The notes beneath the pieces are model-generated. The model was not told the DNA's origin, did no database searches, and was given only the letters and a program-made list of their open reading frames with translations. Made by a program: the position numbers and the translations under genes. A DNA stretch of 21,005 nucleotides from Gammaproteobacteria bacterium (lineage in GTDB: Bacteria > Pseudomonadota > Gammaproteobacteria > Pseudomonadales > Azotimanducaceae_A), in contig DUAT01000060.1 of NCBI GenBank assembly GCA_012960755.1, positions 1 through 21,005 on the forward strand. The letters run 5' to 3'. Shown here piece by piece: positions 7,573 through 17,096 of this stretch (positions within the stretch are counted from its first letter, which is position 1; each line of letters opens with the position of its first letter).

Positions 7573-10500
7573 CTAGTGTCGTTTATGAAGATCCTGAAGT
7601 CGGTGAATCGTATAGTTGTCGCCGTGCCGGACAGCTTCTACACACGCCCTGGCTCCCGCCATCGTGGTCGCGTTATAGACTTTATACTGTAAAGCCGTGC
7701 GCCGAATCGTGTAGGAATCCCTAATCGCCTGTTTGCCTTCTGTGGTATTCACAATCAGGTCGACTTCCTGGTTTTTCAGCATATCTACAATATGCGGTTG
7801 ACCTTCCATCACCTTGTTCACCACGGTCACTTCAATTCCCTGATCCAGCAACGCAGCTGCACTGCCACGAGTCGCGACCAGGGTAAAACCTAAGTCAATC
7901 AAGTCCCTGGCCACCTGTATCAACTCTGGCTTGTCCACTTCACGGACGCTCAAAAAGGCTGTGCCACCACTGGGTAGCAGATCACCTGCAGCAACCTGGG
8001 ATTTTCTGTAGGCCTCGCTGAAGGTGTCCGCGACACCCATCACTTCGCCTGTTGATTTCATTTCAGGACCCAGGATCGGATCAACACCGGGAAATTTGCC
8101 GAAAGGGAAGACGGCTTCCTTGACGCTGAAATATTCAGGGATAATTTCATGGGTGAACCCCTGTGCTTTTAGAGATGTGCCAACCATGCACCGGGCGGCA
8201 ATTTTCGCTAGCGACACCCCGATACATTTTGAGACAAAAGGCACGGTTCGTGATGCCCGCGGGTTAACCTCAAGGACATAGATCACGCCATTCTGGATCG
8301 CCAGTTGCACATTCATTAGCCCCACAACTCCAAGTTCAAGCGCCATGGCGCTGACCTGCTCGCGTATTTCTTCGATCAATTCCTCATTCAGGCTGTAGGG
8401 TGGCAAAGAGCAGGCGGAGTCACCGGAATGCACGCCAGCTTGTTCGATGTGTTGCATAATCGCCCCGATGACGACCTGTTTGCCATCGCAAACCGCGTCC
8501 ACATCAACTTCGATTGCCTGGTCGAGGAACCGATCGAGTAACACGGGAGATTTTTCAGACACCTGAACCGCCTCGTGCATATAGCTGCGCAATTCCACCT
8601 CGTCGTAAACTATCTCCATTGCTCTTCCACCCAGAACATAGGACGGTCGGACAATTATTGGAAAGCCGATCGAAGTGGACGCTTCAATCCCGGCCTCAAT
8701 GGTTTTTACCGTTTTGTTCGGCGGCTGCCTGAGTTTTAATTCCTCAATCATTTGCTGGAAACGTTCGCGATCCTCGGCACGGTCAATGGCATCGGGTGTT
8801 GTCCCAATGATCGTCACACCCGCCGCTTCCAGATCTTCCGCTAATTTCAAAGGTGTCTGCCCGCCAAACTGTACGATGACCCCTTTCGGCTGCTCCAGTT
8901 GGACAATCGATAGAACATCCTCAAAGGTCAGTGGTTCAAAATAAAGCCTGTCAGAGGTGTCATAGTCGGTGGAAACGGTTTCCGGATTGCAGTTCACCAT
9001 AATGGTTTCATAACCGTCCTCTCGCATTGCGAGAGCCGCGTGGACACAACAGTAATCAAATTCTATGCCTTGCCCGATCCGGTTGGGGCCGCCACCGAGC
9101 ACCATGATCTTGTCTTTATTACTGGGATTCGCCTCGCAATCTGACTCGTAGGTGGAATACATGTACGCAGTGGCTGACGCAAACTCTGCAGCACAAGTGT
9201 CAACCCGGCGATAAACGGGTTTTACACCCAGTGCGATTCTGTGGGCACGAAATTCCGATTCTGCAATCCCCAACAGCTCTGCCAGACGCGAATCAGAAAA
9301 CCCCTTCTGCTTGAGTTTAAACACAAGATCAGCATTGAGTTCCGCGACGGCGGACTCGCTGATTTTATTTTCCTGCGCAATGAGGTCTTCAATCTGCATC
9401 AGGAACCAGGGGTCAATCTTTGTTAACGCCTGAATGTCTTTCAGGGTCCATTCGAATCGCATCGCGTCGGCCACATACCGTATTCGCTCTGCACCCGCGA
9501 CACGAAGTTCTTTGCGCAGCCTATCCTGCCAATCTGCGGACGATTGATCCATTATCGGTGACAACCCGTTAATACCAACCTCAAGACCTCTTAGCGCCTT
9601 CTGTAAAGACTCCTGAAACGTTCGTCCAATCGCCATGACCTCACCCACGGATTTCATCTGGGTTGTAAGGTAGTTATCCGTCTGAGGAAACTTCTCAAAT
9701 GTGAACCTGGGGATCTTGGTCACAATATAGTCAATCGAGGGTTCAAAAGACGCGGGTATCACTCCCCCGGTTATCTCGTTAGATAACTCATCCAGGGTGT
9801 AACCCACCGCCAGTTTCGCTGCCACCCTGGCAATGGGAAATCCGGTGGCTTTTGACGCAAGTGCCGAGGACCGTGAAACACGCGGGTTCATCTCAATAAT
9901 AACCAGTCGACCGGTTTCAGGATCTACCGCAAATTGTACATTCGAGCCACCTGTTTCAACGCCGATCACCCGTAACACCGCGACCGCGGCATTGCGCATG
10001 ACCTGGTATTCCTTGTCTGTCAGGGTCTGGGCCGGTGCAATGGTGATTGAATCACCCGTATGGATACCCATCGGGTCAAAATTTTCAATTGAACAGACAA
10101 TAATGCAGTTATCGTTCTTGTCTCGCACCACCTCCATTTCATACTCTTTCCAACCCAGCAGAGACTCGTCTATCAACAATTCGTCTGTCGGTGAAAGATC
10201 AAGGCCGCGGGTACAGATCTCGACAAAATCTTCATGGTTGTAGGCGATACCACCACCGGAGCCTCCCATGGTAAACGAGGGTCGAATGACACAGGGAAAG
10301 CCCAGGGCAGCTTGAACCTGTTTTGCTTCCTCCAGCGAATGGGCAAAACCCGACCGTGGTGTTTCCAGGCCAATTTTCTTCATGGCGACGTCAAATTTCT
10401 GGCGATCTTCCGCCTTGTCAATGGCCTCCCTGCTTGCGCCAATCAACTCAACATCGTACTTTTCCAGAATCCCTTCCCGGGCAAGATCCAGCGCGCAATT

Positions 10501-10788
10501 CAGGGCCGTCTGGCCGCCCATGGTTGGCAGCAGAGCATCCGGTTTTTCTTTTTCGATAATCGCCGCAACAATGCGCCAGTTCACCGGTTCAATGTAGGTG
10601 GAATCAGCCATGGCCGGGTCGGTCATAATCGTCGCTGGGTTCGAGTTAACGAGGATTACCCGATAGCCTTCTTCTTTTAATGCCTTACACGCCTGCGCGC
10701 CGGAGTAATCAAACTCACATGCCTGTCCAATAATAATCGGACCCGCGCCAATAATGAGGATACTCTGGATGTCGGTTCTTTTCGGCAT
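7573..10788 (-). CDS. carB: Carbamoyl-phosphate synthase large subunit
   Basis: CarB makes carbamoyl phosphate from bicarbonate, two ATP and ammonia channelled from CarA, feeding arginine and pyrimidine synthesis. The 1071-residue protein is the usual size. It has two homologous synthetase halves, the first opening with [22 protein letters not shown] and the second with [20 protein letters not shown]. Each contains an ATP-grasp domain ([26 protein letters not shown]). A C-terminal MGS-type allosteric domain (about residue 935 onward) follows. The start at 10788 gives [10 protein letters not shown] and lies two bases after the carA stop. An in-frame ATG 120 bases further upstream lies inside carA and is rejected. 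No gene separates carA and carB here. Confidence 0.98.
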   Translation of the reverse strand: MPKRTDIQSILIIGAGPIIIGQACEFDYSGAQACKALKEEGYRVILVNSNPATIMTDPAMADSTYIEPVNWRIVAAIIEKEKPDALLPTMGGQTALNCALDLAREGILEKYDVELIGASREAIDKAEDRQKFDVAMKKIGLETPRSGFAHSLEEAKQVQAALGFPCVIRPSFTMGGSGGGIAYNHEDFVEICTRGLDLSPTDELLIDESLLGWKEYEMEVVRDKNDNCIIVCSIENFDPMGIHTGDSITIAPAQTLTDKEYQVMRNAAVAVLRVIGVETGGSNVQFAVDPETGRLVIIEMNPRVSRSSALASKATGFPIARVAAKLAVGYTLDELSNEITGGVIPASFEPSIDYIVTKIPRFTFEKFPQTDNYLTTQMKSVGEVMAIGRTFQESLQKALRGLEVGINGLSPIMDQSSADWQDRLRKELRVAGAERIRYVADAMRFEWTLKDIQALTKIDPWFLMQIEDLIAQENKISESAVAELNADLVFKLKQKGFSDSRLAELLGIAESEFRAHRIALGVKPVYRRVDTCAAEFASATAYMYSTYESDCEANPSNKDKIMVLGGGPNRIGQGIEFDYCCVHAALAMREDGYETIMVNCNPETVSTDYDTSDRLYFEPLTFEDVLSIVQLEQPKGVIVQFGGQTPLKLAEDLEAAGVTIIGTTPDAIDRAEDRERFQQMIEELKLRQPPNKTVKTIEAGIEASTSIGFPIIVRPSYVLGGRAMEIVYDEVELRSYMHEAVQVSEKSPVLLDRFLDQAIEVDVDAVCDGKQVVIGAIMQHIEQAGVHSGDSACSLPPYSLNEELIEEIREQVSAMALELGVVGLMNVQLAIQNGVIYVLEVNPRASRTVPFVSKCIGVSLAKIAARCMVGTSLKAQGFTHEIIPEYFSVKEAVFPFGKFPGVDPILGPEMKSTGEVMGVADTFSEAYRKSQVAAGDLLPSGGTAFLSVREVDKPELIQVARDLIDLGFTLVATRGSAAALLDQGIEVTVVNKVMEGQPHIVDMLKNQEVDLIVNTTEGKQAIRDSYTIRRTALQYKVYNATTMAGARACVEAVRHGDNYTIHRLQDLHKRH

Positions 10789-10790
10789 GC

Positions 10791-11939
10791 TTACTTCTTG
10801 CCCTGCAAATACTGATTTATCAATTCGATAAAATGATCGAACAATGGCGCTGCGTCGTGTGGACCCGGACTCGCCTCCGGATGGCCCTGAAAGCCAAATG
10901 CCGGGCAATTGATCAGTTGGATACCCTGCAACGAATCATCAAACAAAGACCGATGAGTAATTCTGACATCATTCGGCAATGTCTGGTCATCGATACAAAA
11001 ACCATGATTCTGGCTGGTAATCAGCACAGTACCGTCATCGAGATTCTTCACGGGATGATTTGCGCCGTGGTGGCCATGGCCCATCTTTCGGGTTTGCATA
11101 CCACTTGCTAAACCCAGCAGCTGAAGTCCCAAACAAATCCCGAATACAGGGATGCCGGTTGCTGTGATTTCCTGGATCGCCTTTATTGCATAATCACAAG
11201 GCTCTGGATCGCCTGGACCATTGGAGAGAAATACGCCGTCAGGCTTAAGCGCCAGCACGTCTTGCGCTGAAGTTTCTGCAGGTACGACGGTCAACCGGCA
11301 ACCTCTGTCTGCCAACATTCTCAGTATATTGCGTTTGACGCCGAAATCGTAAGCAACGACATGGTACTTGAAGTCAGTCAGCTGCGGATAGCCTTCGCCT
11401 AATCGCCAGGATCCTTCTGACCATTGGTAGGCGGTTTGCGTCGACACAACTTTTGCCAGATCCATGCCTTGAAGCCCGGCAAATGCTTTTGCATTTTTAA
11501 TCGCCTGGTTCACATCTGCGTCGCCGAGGTCATCCGCGGCGACAATGCACCCCTTCTGCGAACCACATTCCCGCAATACTCGCGTCAGTTTCCGCGTATC
11601 AATATCAGCAATCGCCACCACTCCCCGGCTCGACAGGTAGTCCTGCAAGGTTTGTTCCTGTCGCCAGTTGCTGGCCAGTAACGGCAGGTCCCGAATAACC
11701 AGACCGGCAGCCCATATATTTTCCGACTCTTCATCTTCCTTTGTTACGCCGGTATTACCGATATGCGGGTGGGTTAATGTGATGATTTGCCGGGCATAAG
11801 ATGGATCGGTGATAATTTCCTGATATCCCGACATCGCCGTGTTAAAAACGACCTCGCCTACTGAGTTCCCGTCAATACCAATAGATGCACCTTCGAACAA
11901 TTCACCGTTCTCCAGTGCAAGTACCGCTCTACTGGGCAA
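10791..11939 (-). CDS. carA: Carbamoyl-phosphate synthase small subunit (TTG start)
   Basis: CarA is the glutaminase subunit that releases ammonia for CarB. At 382 residues it aligns in length with E. coli CarA. The class I amidotransferase triad is Cys269 in [10 protein letters not shown], His353 and Glu355 in [11 protein letters not shown]; the N-terminal half is the CarA-specific domain ([20 protein letters not shown]). The start codon is TTG at 11939, supported by a GGAG seven bases upstream; no in-frame ATG fits. The stop is two bases from carB, so the subunits are probably translationally coupled. Upstream lies an attenuator-like leader whose ORF ends two bases before this start. Confidence 0.97.
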   Translation of the reverse strand: MPSRAVLALENGELFEGASIGIDGNSVGEVVFNTAMSGYQEIITDPSYARQIITLTHPHIGNTGVTKEDEESENIWAAGLVIRDLPLLASNWRQEQTLQDYLSSRGVVAIADIDTRKLTRVLRECGSQKGCIVAADDLGDADVNQAIKNAKAFAGLQGMDLAKVVSTQTAYQWSEGSWRLGEGYPQLTDFKYHVVAYDFGVKRNILRMLADRGCRLTVVPAETSAQDVLALKPDGVFLSNGPGDPEPCDYAIKAIQEITATGIPVFGICLGLQLLGLASGMQTRKMGHGHHGANHPVKNLDDGTVLITSQNHGFCIDDQTLPNDVRITHRSLFDDSLQGIQLINCPAFGFQGHPEASPGPHDAAPLFDHFIELINQYLQGKK

Positions 11940-11941
11940 TG

Positions 11942-12043
11942 TCAGTCTCCAATAACAAGAATAATCAGGGATTCAGTTCGAAAAAAAGCGAGAGGGAATT
12001 GCTTCCATCTCGCCTCTGGTAAAGTGATTCGGCTGGGTGTCAT
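11942..12043 (-). CDS. Putative carA leader peptide, 33 codons
   Basis: An ATG at 12043 opens a 33-codon frame that passes through the whole terminator hairpin at 11988-12013. Its U-tract encodes Phe20-Phe21. The frame stops at TGA (11942-11944), leaving only CA before the carA TTG. The peptide begins [14 protein letters not shown]. It contains three arginine codons, including a rare AGA and two CGA. The predicted transcription start is about three to five bases before the ATG, so translation would be nearly leaderless; no Shine-Dalgarno is visible. A competing 26-codon frame (12053-11973) stops just after the terminator and has an internal ATG at 12008 preceded by AGAGG. Which frame is used cannot be told from sequence alone. 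Confidence 0.45.
   Translation of the reverse strand: MTPSRITLPEARWKQFPLAFFRTESLIILVIGD
11981..12013 (-). terminator. Intrinsic terminator/attenuator in the carA leader
   Basis: On the minus strand GCGAGA (12013-12008) pairs with TCTCGC (11993-11988). One mismatch follows, then GGAA (12006-12003) pairs with TTCC (11998-11995) around a GCAA tetraloop. Seven U residues (11987-11981) come immediately after the stem. This is a textbook rho-independent terminator. It lies between dapB and carA, downstream of a promoter candidate and inside leader ORFs, so it may both end dapB transcripts and control entry into carAB. Confidence 0.88.
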
Positions 12044-12054
12044 ACTGGCGCATG

Positions 12055-12084
12055 ATTCTAAGGGAAGCGCCGTTCAGTTGCCAG
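12055..12084 (-). promoter_or_regulatory. Candidate carA promoter
   Basis: CTGGCA (12084-12079; four of six consensus positions) and TAGAAT (12060-12055; five of six) lie 18 bases apart on the minus strand, just after the dapB stop. The predicted start of transcription is near 12048-12046, immediately before the leader ORF and about 35 bases ahead of the attenuator stem. No ArgR box was recognised by eye. Confidence 0.5.
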
Positions 12085-12086
12085 CG

Positions 12087-12908
<822 letters not shown>

Positions 12909-12950
12909 TTACCCATTGGATTCACGAGCCGCGAGGATAGCGGATTTAAA

Positions 12951-12993
12951 GTGTCGACAACTCATTACGTGTCGACAACTCATTAAGTGTCGA
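12951..12993. repeat. 18-bp tandem repeat containing the dnaJ stop codon
   Basis: Units at 12951-12968 and 12969-12986 (GTGTCGACAACTCATTAC/A) differ only in the last base. A third partial copy, GTGTCGA, spans 12987-12993. On the minus strand the last DnaJ codons (Ile-Asp-Thr) and its TAA stop fall within the second and third units, and the remaining array lies in the dnaJ-dapB gap. The unit length is a multiple of three, so copy-number change would keep frame. Confidence 0.95.
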
Positions 12994-14098
12994 TAAAGTT
13001 TTTTACGTTGTCAAACCAGGTGGTTCGATTGGGCGACTGCTTCGCGCTGGAGTGGCCGTCAAATTCCCGCAGAAGTTCTTTTTGCTTCCTGGACAGACCC
13101 ACGGGTGTTTCGACAACGACATGGCAATACAGATCGCCAATGCCACCGCCACGGATTCCGCTGGCATCAACTCCTTTTCCACGCAACCGGAACAATTTGC
13201 CAGTCTGTGTCTCCTGGGGTATTTTTAATTTTACCTTACCATCGAGAGTAGGCACTTCCAGTTCACCACCCAGGGTCGCATCAACAAAACTGATAGGCAC
13301 CTCGCAGTACAGATGCTCGCCTTCACGGGTGAATATCTTATGATCCAGTACATTCATCTGGACATACAGGTCGCCAGCCGGTCCACCATTAGCACCCGCC
13401 TCACCCTGACCGCCGAGACGAATCTGGTTACCGGTGTCAACGCCAGCGGGAACTTTGACTGACAGCGTCTTGGTTTCGTGCTCACGGCCCTGACCCCTGC
13501 ATCGGCCACAGGGATCGGAGATCATTTTGCCGGTACCACGACAACGGGGACAAGCTTGCTGAATAGAGAAAAATCCCTGTCGTGCCGTGACCTGGCCCAT
13601 GCCACCACACTGCACACAATCCATCGGCTTGGTGCCTTTTTTGGCACCGGAACCAAGACACTCCATGCATTCAACGAGTGTGGGCACCTTGATTTTCGGA
13701 TTGGCACCGCGAACCGCTTCTTCCAATGTCAGTTCCAGAACGTATTTTAAATCAGAACCACGTTGAACCTGGCTACGACCGCCGCCACGACCACCGGAAA
13801 ATATGTCTCCAAAAACATCCTCGAAAATGGATCCAAAATTACCCCCGGCCTGGAATCCACCACCGCCACCACCTTCAAAGGCTGCATGGCCAAACTGATC
13901 ATAAGTACCACGCTTTTCAGAATCCGTGAGTATCTCGGCAGCAGCACTCGCCTCTTTGAACTTCTCTTCTGCAGCGGTATCGTCTGGATTCCGGTCCGGA
14001 TGGTATTTCATCGCCAACCGTCGATACGCTTTTTTGATTTCTTTCTCGGATGCATCCCGGGATACACCCAGTACTTCGTAGTAATCTCGTTTTGCCAT
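12983..14098 (-). CDS. dnaJ: Chaperone protein DnaJ
   Basis: DnaJ is the Hsp40 co-chaperone that delivers unfolded clients to DnaK and stimulates its ATPase. The 371-residue class A protein has a J-domain with the essential His33-Pro34-Asp35. A Gly/Phe-rich linker (about 75-107) follows. The zinc-binding region has four CxxCxGxG repeats at 144-151, 161-168, 183-190 and 197-204, then the substrate-binding C-terminal domains. In J-domain helix III the usual AYEIL/AYEVL motif reads AAEIL (53-57), a Tyr-to-Ala change. The ATG lacks a strong Shine-Dalgarno. It lies 114 bases after dnaK, with two hairpins between; its stop codon is embedded in an 18-bp tandem repeat. Confidence 0.98.
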   Translation of the reverse strand: MAKRDYYEVLGVSRDASEKEIKKAYRRLAMKYHPDRNPDDTAAEEKFKEASAAAEILTDSEKRGTYDQFGHAAFEGGGGGGFQAGGNFGSIFEDVFGDIFSGGRGGGRSQVQRGSDLKYVLELTLEEAVRGANPKIKVPTLVECMECLGSGAKKGTKPMDCVQCGGMGQVTARQGFFSIQQACPRCRGTGKMISDPCGRCRGQGREHETKTLSVKVPAGVDTGNQIRLGGQGEAGANGGPAGDLYVQMNVLDHKIFTREGEHLYCEVPISFVDATLGGELEVPTLDGKVKLKIPQETQTGKLFRLRGKGVDASGIRGGGIGDLYCHVVVETPVGLSRKQKELLREFDGHSSAKQSPNRTTWFDNVKNFIDT

Positions 14099-14119
14099 AA
14101 TTATTTTTGTCTTAAGCGC

Positions 14120-14140
14120 AAAAAATCGGTTAACCCGATT
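14120..14140 (-). terminator. Weak terminator-like hairpin in the dnaK-dnaJ gap
   Basis: On the minus strand AATCGG (14140-14135) pairs with CCGATT (14129-14124) around a five-base loop, and the T-run continues for four more residues. The six-pair stem has only three G-C pairs, so it would be leaky at best. It lies about 20 bases before the dnaJ ATG and could lower dnaJ expression relative to dnaK. Confidence 0.4.
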
Positions 14141-14161
14141 ATGTACGCTTCATCAATTTGA

Positions 14162-14182
14162 CCAGGGACATGACATCCCTGG
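14162..14182 (-). other. Hairpin downstream of dnaK
   Basis: CCAGGGA (14162-14168) and TCCCTGG (14176-14182) form a perfect seven-pair stem with a seven-base loop, 30 bases beyond the dnaK stop. No U-tract follows on the minus strand. It may protect the 3' end of a grpE-dnaK transcript or mark a processing point between dnaK and dnaJ. Confidence 0.55.
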
Positions 14183-14212
14183 CCTATCTTGTTTGCTCAA
14201 GTAGAGCTTGAA

Positions 14213-16138
14213 TTACTTATCGTCTTTTACTTCTTCAAATTCCGCATCAACAGCATCCGCTTCTGCACTGCCAGCATTGGCTTCCTCTGCTCCGGCGGCA
14301 TTTCCAGCCTCGGCCTGTGCCGCCTGCTCCGCATACATTCGCTGAACTAATTCTGAAGATGCTTCCGTCAAAGTCTGAGTTTTGGTTTCTATGGCTTCCT
14401 TGTCGTCTCCCGTGAGCGCCTCTTCGAGATCTGAGATTGCAGATTCGATACTGGTTTTTTCCTCTTCGCTTACGCTAGAGGCTTCTTCCAAAGTCTTGCG
14501 GGTTGCATGGATCATTCCGTCAGCCTGATTCCGCGCGGTAATCAATTCTTCGAACTTGCGATCGTCTTCAGCATTGGCTTCTGCATCCTGCACCATCTTT
14601 TCGACTTCCTCATCGGTCAATCCAGATGAAGCTTTAATGACAATAGACTGCTCTTTGCCTGTTGCCTTATCTTTCGCCGACACATTCAAAATACCATTGG
14701 CATCCAGATCAAAGCTCACTTCAATCTGCGGCGCGCCACGAGGTGCCGGCGGGATATCTGAAAGATCGAACTGCCCCAGTGATTTGTTTTGTGCTGACTG
14801 CTTACGCTCGCCCTGTAACACATGGATCGTCACCGCAGGCTGGTTATCATCAGCAGTGGAGAAAGTTTGCGACTTCTTGGTCGGAATCGTGGTGTTCTTT
14901 TCGATCAGGTTACTCATCACCCCACCCATGGTTTCAATACCAAGAGACAATGGTGTGACATCAAGCAACAATACGTCTTTTACGTCACCGGACAATACCG
15001 CGGCCTGGATAGATGCACCCATGGCGACTGCTTCATCAGGATTCACGTCCTTACGGGACTCTTTGCCGAAAAACTCCTGCACCTTCTTTTGAACCAGAGG
15101 CATACGTGTCTGGCCACCTACAAGGATAATGTCGTCGATTTCCGAAACACCTACGTCAGCGTCTTTCATCGCAGTGCGCAACGGCCCCATGGTTTGATCA
15201 ACCAGGTCCTCAACCAGGGACTCCAATTTAGCTTGGGTCACTTTGATGACCAGGTGTTTGGGTCCTGAGGCATCAGCAGTAATATAAGGCAGGTTCACTT
15301 CAGTTTGCTGGCTGGTAGATAACTCAATCTTCGCTTTCTCTGCTGCTTCTTTCAGCCGTTGCAGCGCTAACGGATCATTATGTAGATCCATGCCTTCCTG
15401 CTTTTTAAATTCATCGGCCAGATAATCGATCATGCGAAGGTCAAAGTCTTCACCACCCAGAAAGGTGTCGCCATTGGTGGACAATACTTCGAACTGCTTC
15501 TCGCCATCTACATCAGCAATCTCAATGATGGAAATATCAAAGGTACCACCACCCAGGTCATAGACTGCGATGGTTGAATCACCCGTCGCCTTGTCCATGC
15601 CATAGGCAAGGGCTGCGGCAGTCGGCTCATTGATAATTCGTTTTACATCTAATCCGGCGATACGACCGGCGTCTTTGGTGGCTTGACGCTGGGAGTCGTT
15701 AAAGTAAGCAGGCACCGTAACAACGGCTTCAGTCACTTCTTCTCCGAGATAGGTTTCAGCAGTTTTCTTCATCTTGCCTAGTACCTGGGCGGAGATTTGA
15801 GGCGGTGCCATTTTTTCGCTCTTGACTTCAACCCAGGCATCACCATTTTCTGCCTTGGCAATTTTGTACGGAACCATCTTGATATCACGTTGCACGACCT
15901 CGTCTTCAAATCGACGACCAATCAATCGCTTAACTGCAAACAGGGTGTTCTCGGGATTAGTTACGGCCTGACGCTTTGCTGCCTGCCCTACCAGAATTTC
16001 ATCATCATCAGCATAGCCAATAATAGACGGTGTGGTTCGATCACCTTCGGAATTCTCGATGATTTTCGGAGTACCACCTTCAAGAAAAGCGACACACGAA
16101 TTAGTCGTTCCCAGGTCAATACCGATAATTTTTCCCAT
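14213..16138 (-). CDS. dnaK: Chaperone protein DnaK (Hsp70)
   Basis: DnaK is the ATP-dependent Hsp70 that folds and protects proteins with DnaJ and GrpE. The 641-residue protein begins [14 protein letters not shown]. It has the ATPase phosphate loops ([26 protein letters not shown]), the [21 protein letters not shown] segment, and [13 protein letters not shown]. The substrate-binding domain begins around the linker [16 protein letters not shown], and the Ala/Glu-rich tail ends EFEEVKDDK. The start at 16138 has a GGAGAG Shine-Dalgarno; an in-frame ATG seven codons earlier lies upstream of that site and is rejected. It lies between grpE and dnaJ, 93 bases after grpE. Confidence 0.99.
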   Translation of the reverse strand: MGKIIGIDLGTTNSCVAFLEGGTPKIIENSEGDRTTPSIIGYADDDEILVGQAAKRQAVTNPENTLFAVKRLIGRRFEDEVVQRDIKMVPYKIAKAENGDAWVEVKSEKMAPPQISAQVLGKMKKTAETYLGEEVTEAVVTVPAYFNDSQRQATKDAGRIAGLDVKRIINEPTAAALAYGMDKATGDSTIAVYDLGGGTFDISIIEIADVDGEKQFEVLSTNGDTFLGGEDFDLRMIDYLADEFKKQEGMDLHNDPLALQRLKEAAEKAKIELSTSQQTEVNLPYITADASGPKHLVIKVTQAKLESLVEDLVDQTMGPLRTAMKDADVGVSEIDDIILVGGQTRMPLVQKKVQEFFGKESRKDVNPDEAVAMGASIQAAVLSGDVKDVLLLDVTPLSLGIETMGGVMSNLIEKNTTIPTKKSQTFSTADDNQPAVTIHVLQGERKQSAQNKSLGQFDLSDIPPAPRGAPQIEVSFDLDANGILNVSAKDKATGKEQSIVIKASSGLTDEEVEKMVQDAEANAEDDRKFEELITARNQADGMIHATRKTLEEASSVSEEEKTSIESAISDLEEALTGDDKEAIETKTQTLTEASSELVQRMYAEQAAQAEAGNAAGAEEANAGSAEADAVDAEFEEVKDDK

Positions 16139-16188
16139 TTTACTCTCTCCAATCTTCAACTTGTGCCAACCTGTTGGCTGGCGAAACT

Positions 16189-16215
16189 ATTTTATAACCC
16201 AATTACAGCACCCAA
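16189..16215 (-). promoter_or_regulatory. Weak internal promoter candidate before dnaK
   Basis: TTGGGT (16215-16210) and TAAAAT (16194-16189, five of six consensus positions) occur in the grpE-dnaK gap. They are only 15 bases apart, shorter than the preferred 17. A five-pair hairpin (GCCAA/TTGGC, 16165-16178) lies downstream. It may give basal dnaK transcription independent of the grpE promoter; support is weak. Confidence 0.2.
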
Positions 16216-16231
16216 TACTTAACTACCTGAC

Positions 16232-16918
16232 TCAGGCTTCCTCATCTGTTGGGGCTGTGACGCCCTTTGATACCATCACCATCGCGGGTCTAACCAGGCG
16301 GCCATTTAAGGTGTAGCCTTTTTGTACTACCGCAACCACTGAATTGGGTTCGACTTCCGGATTTTCAACCATGGACATGGCCTGGTGAAGATTCGGATCA
16401 AACGGTTCGCCTACCGGGTCAACGACACTGACGCCGTCTTTGGCGAGCACATCGAGTAACATCTTGTGACACAGGCCAACACCCGAAACGATGGCCTTGT
16501 TCGCCTCCTCATCGGCTGCCTGTTCGGCTGATTCAACCGCCTTTTCAAGGCTGTCGATAACCGGCAGCAGGTTCTGTACCAGCTTGTCCAGACCGTACTT
16601 GTGGGCATTCTCAAGATCCTTGGACGCCCTCCGACGGACATTCTGCATTTCTGCTTCGGCTCGTAACGCGACATCCTTGAATTTTGATACTTCTCCAGAA
16701 GCATTCTCCAGTTCTACCTGAAGGGATTCGATTGATATGACAGTTTCAGAGCCGGTTTCACTCTCAGCACCTTCTACATCGATCTCGTCCGAGCTGGCGC
16801 TGTCATCATCGGTTTCCTGTAAGAGTTCTCCAGATATTTCTTCAACCTGCGCGCTGGTATCTTCTGCCTCTGTATTTTTCGTCACAGATGCTTCGTTTTG
16901 ATCTTCCGGATTCGACAT
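16232..16918 (-). CDS. grpE: Nucleotide exchange factor GrpE
   Basis: GrpE releases ADP from DnaK and acts as a thermosensor of the chaperone cycle. The 228-residue protein has a long acidic N-terminal extension (about 1-65), then a coiled-coil helix with EMQNVRRRASKDLENAHKYG. The helical bundle contains LLPVIDSLEKA, and the C-terminal beta domain PFDPNLHQAMSMVENPEVEPNSVVAVVQKGYTLNGRLVRPAMVMVSKG is the contact surface for DnaK. The acidic extension makes it somewhat longer than E. coli GrpE. The ATG has a GGAGAGG ribosome-binding site. It is the first gene downstream of the sigma-32-like promoter and should lead a grpE-dnaK-dnaJ heat-shock transcript. Confidence 0.98.
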   Translation of the reverse strand: MSNPEDQNEASVTKNTEAEDTSAQVEEISGELLQETDDDSASSDEIDVEGAESETGSETVISIESLQVELENASGEVSKFKDVALRAEAEMQNVRRRASKDLENAHKYGLDKLVQNLLPVIDSLEKAVESAEQAADEEANKAIVSGVGLCHKMLLDVLAKDGVSVVDPVGEPFDPNLHQAMSMVENPEVEPNSVVAVVQKGYTLNGRLVRPAMVMVSKGVTAPTDEEA

Positions 16919-16961
16919 TCAACCCCTCTCCAGGCGTATAAGTACCAACGTGGGAAGATAT

Positions 16962-16988
16962 ATGGGGATCGCCCCTGCAGCATTCAAG
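16962..16988 (-). promoter_or_regulatory. Sigma-32 (RpoH) heat-shock promoter for grpE-dnaK-dnaJ
   Basis: On the minus strand CTTGAA (16988-16983) is followed after 15 bases by CCCCAT (16967-16962), continuing as CCCCATATA. These match the known sigma-32 consensus (CTTGAA, 13-14 bases, CCCCAT) exactly in both boxes, with a spacer one base long. Predicted transcription starts about 35 bases before the grpE ATG. No CIRCE inverted repeat overlaps it. Confidence 0.82.
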
Positions 16989-17096
16989 GGTATAACCGCC
17001 GCTTGAGGGGAAATTTAGGAGATTCCAGGTGGATCTTGTGGAAAAAAAAGTCCTTCAACGCCTGATTCAGTCGGGAGTATGGGTATACCCCTCACC

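Noticed and set aside
10789..10908. Longer carB start giving 1111 residues
   Set aside because: The extra 40 codons lie entirely within the carA 3' end and do not resemble CarB; the canonical [10 protein letters not shown] start at 10788 gives the standard length.
11973..12053. Alternative 26-codon leader frame before carA
   Set aside because: Its first ATG lies at or before the predicted transcription start and it stops before carA. Kept only as a competitor to the 33-codon frame; its internal ATG at 12008 with AGAGG upstream means it is not excluded.
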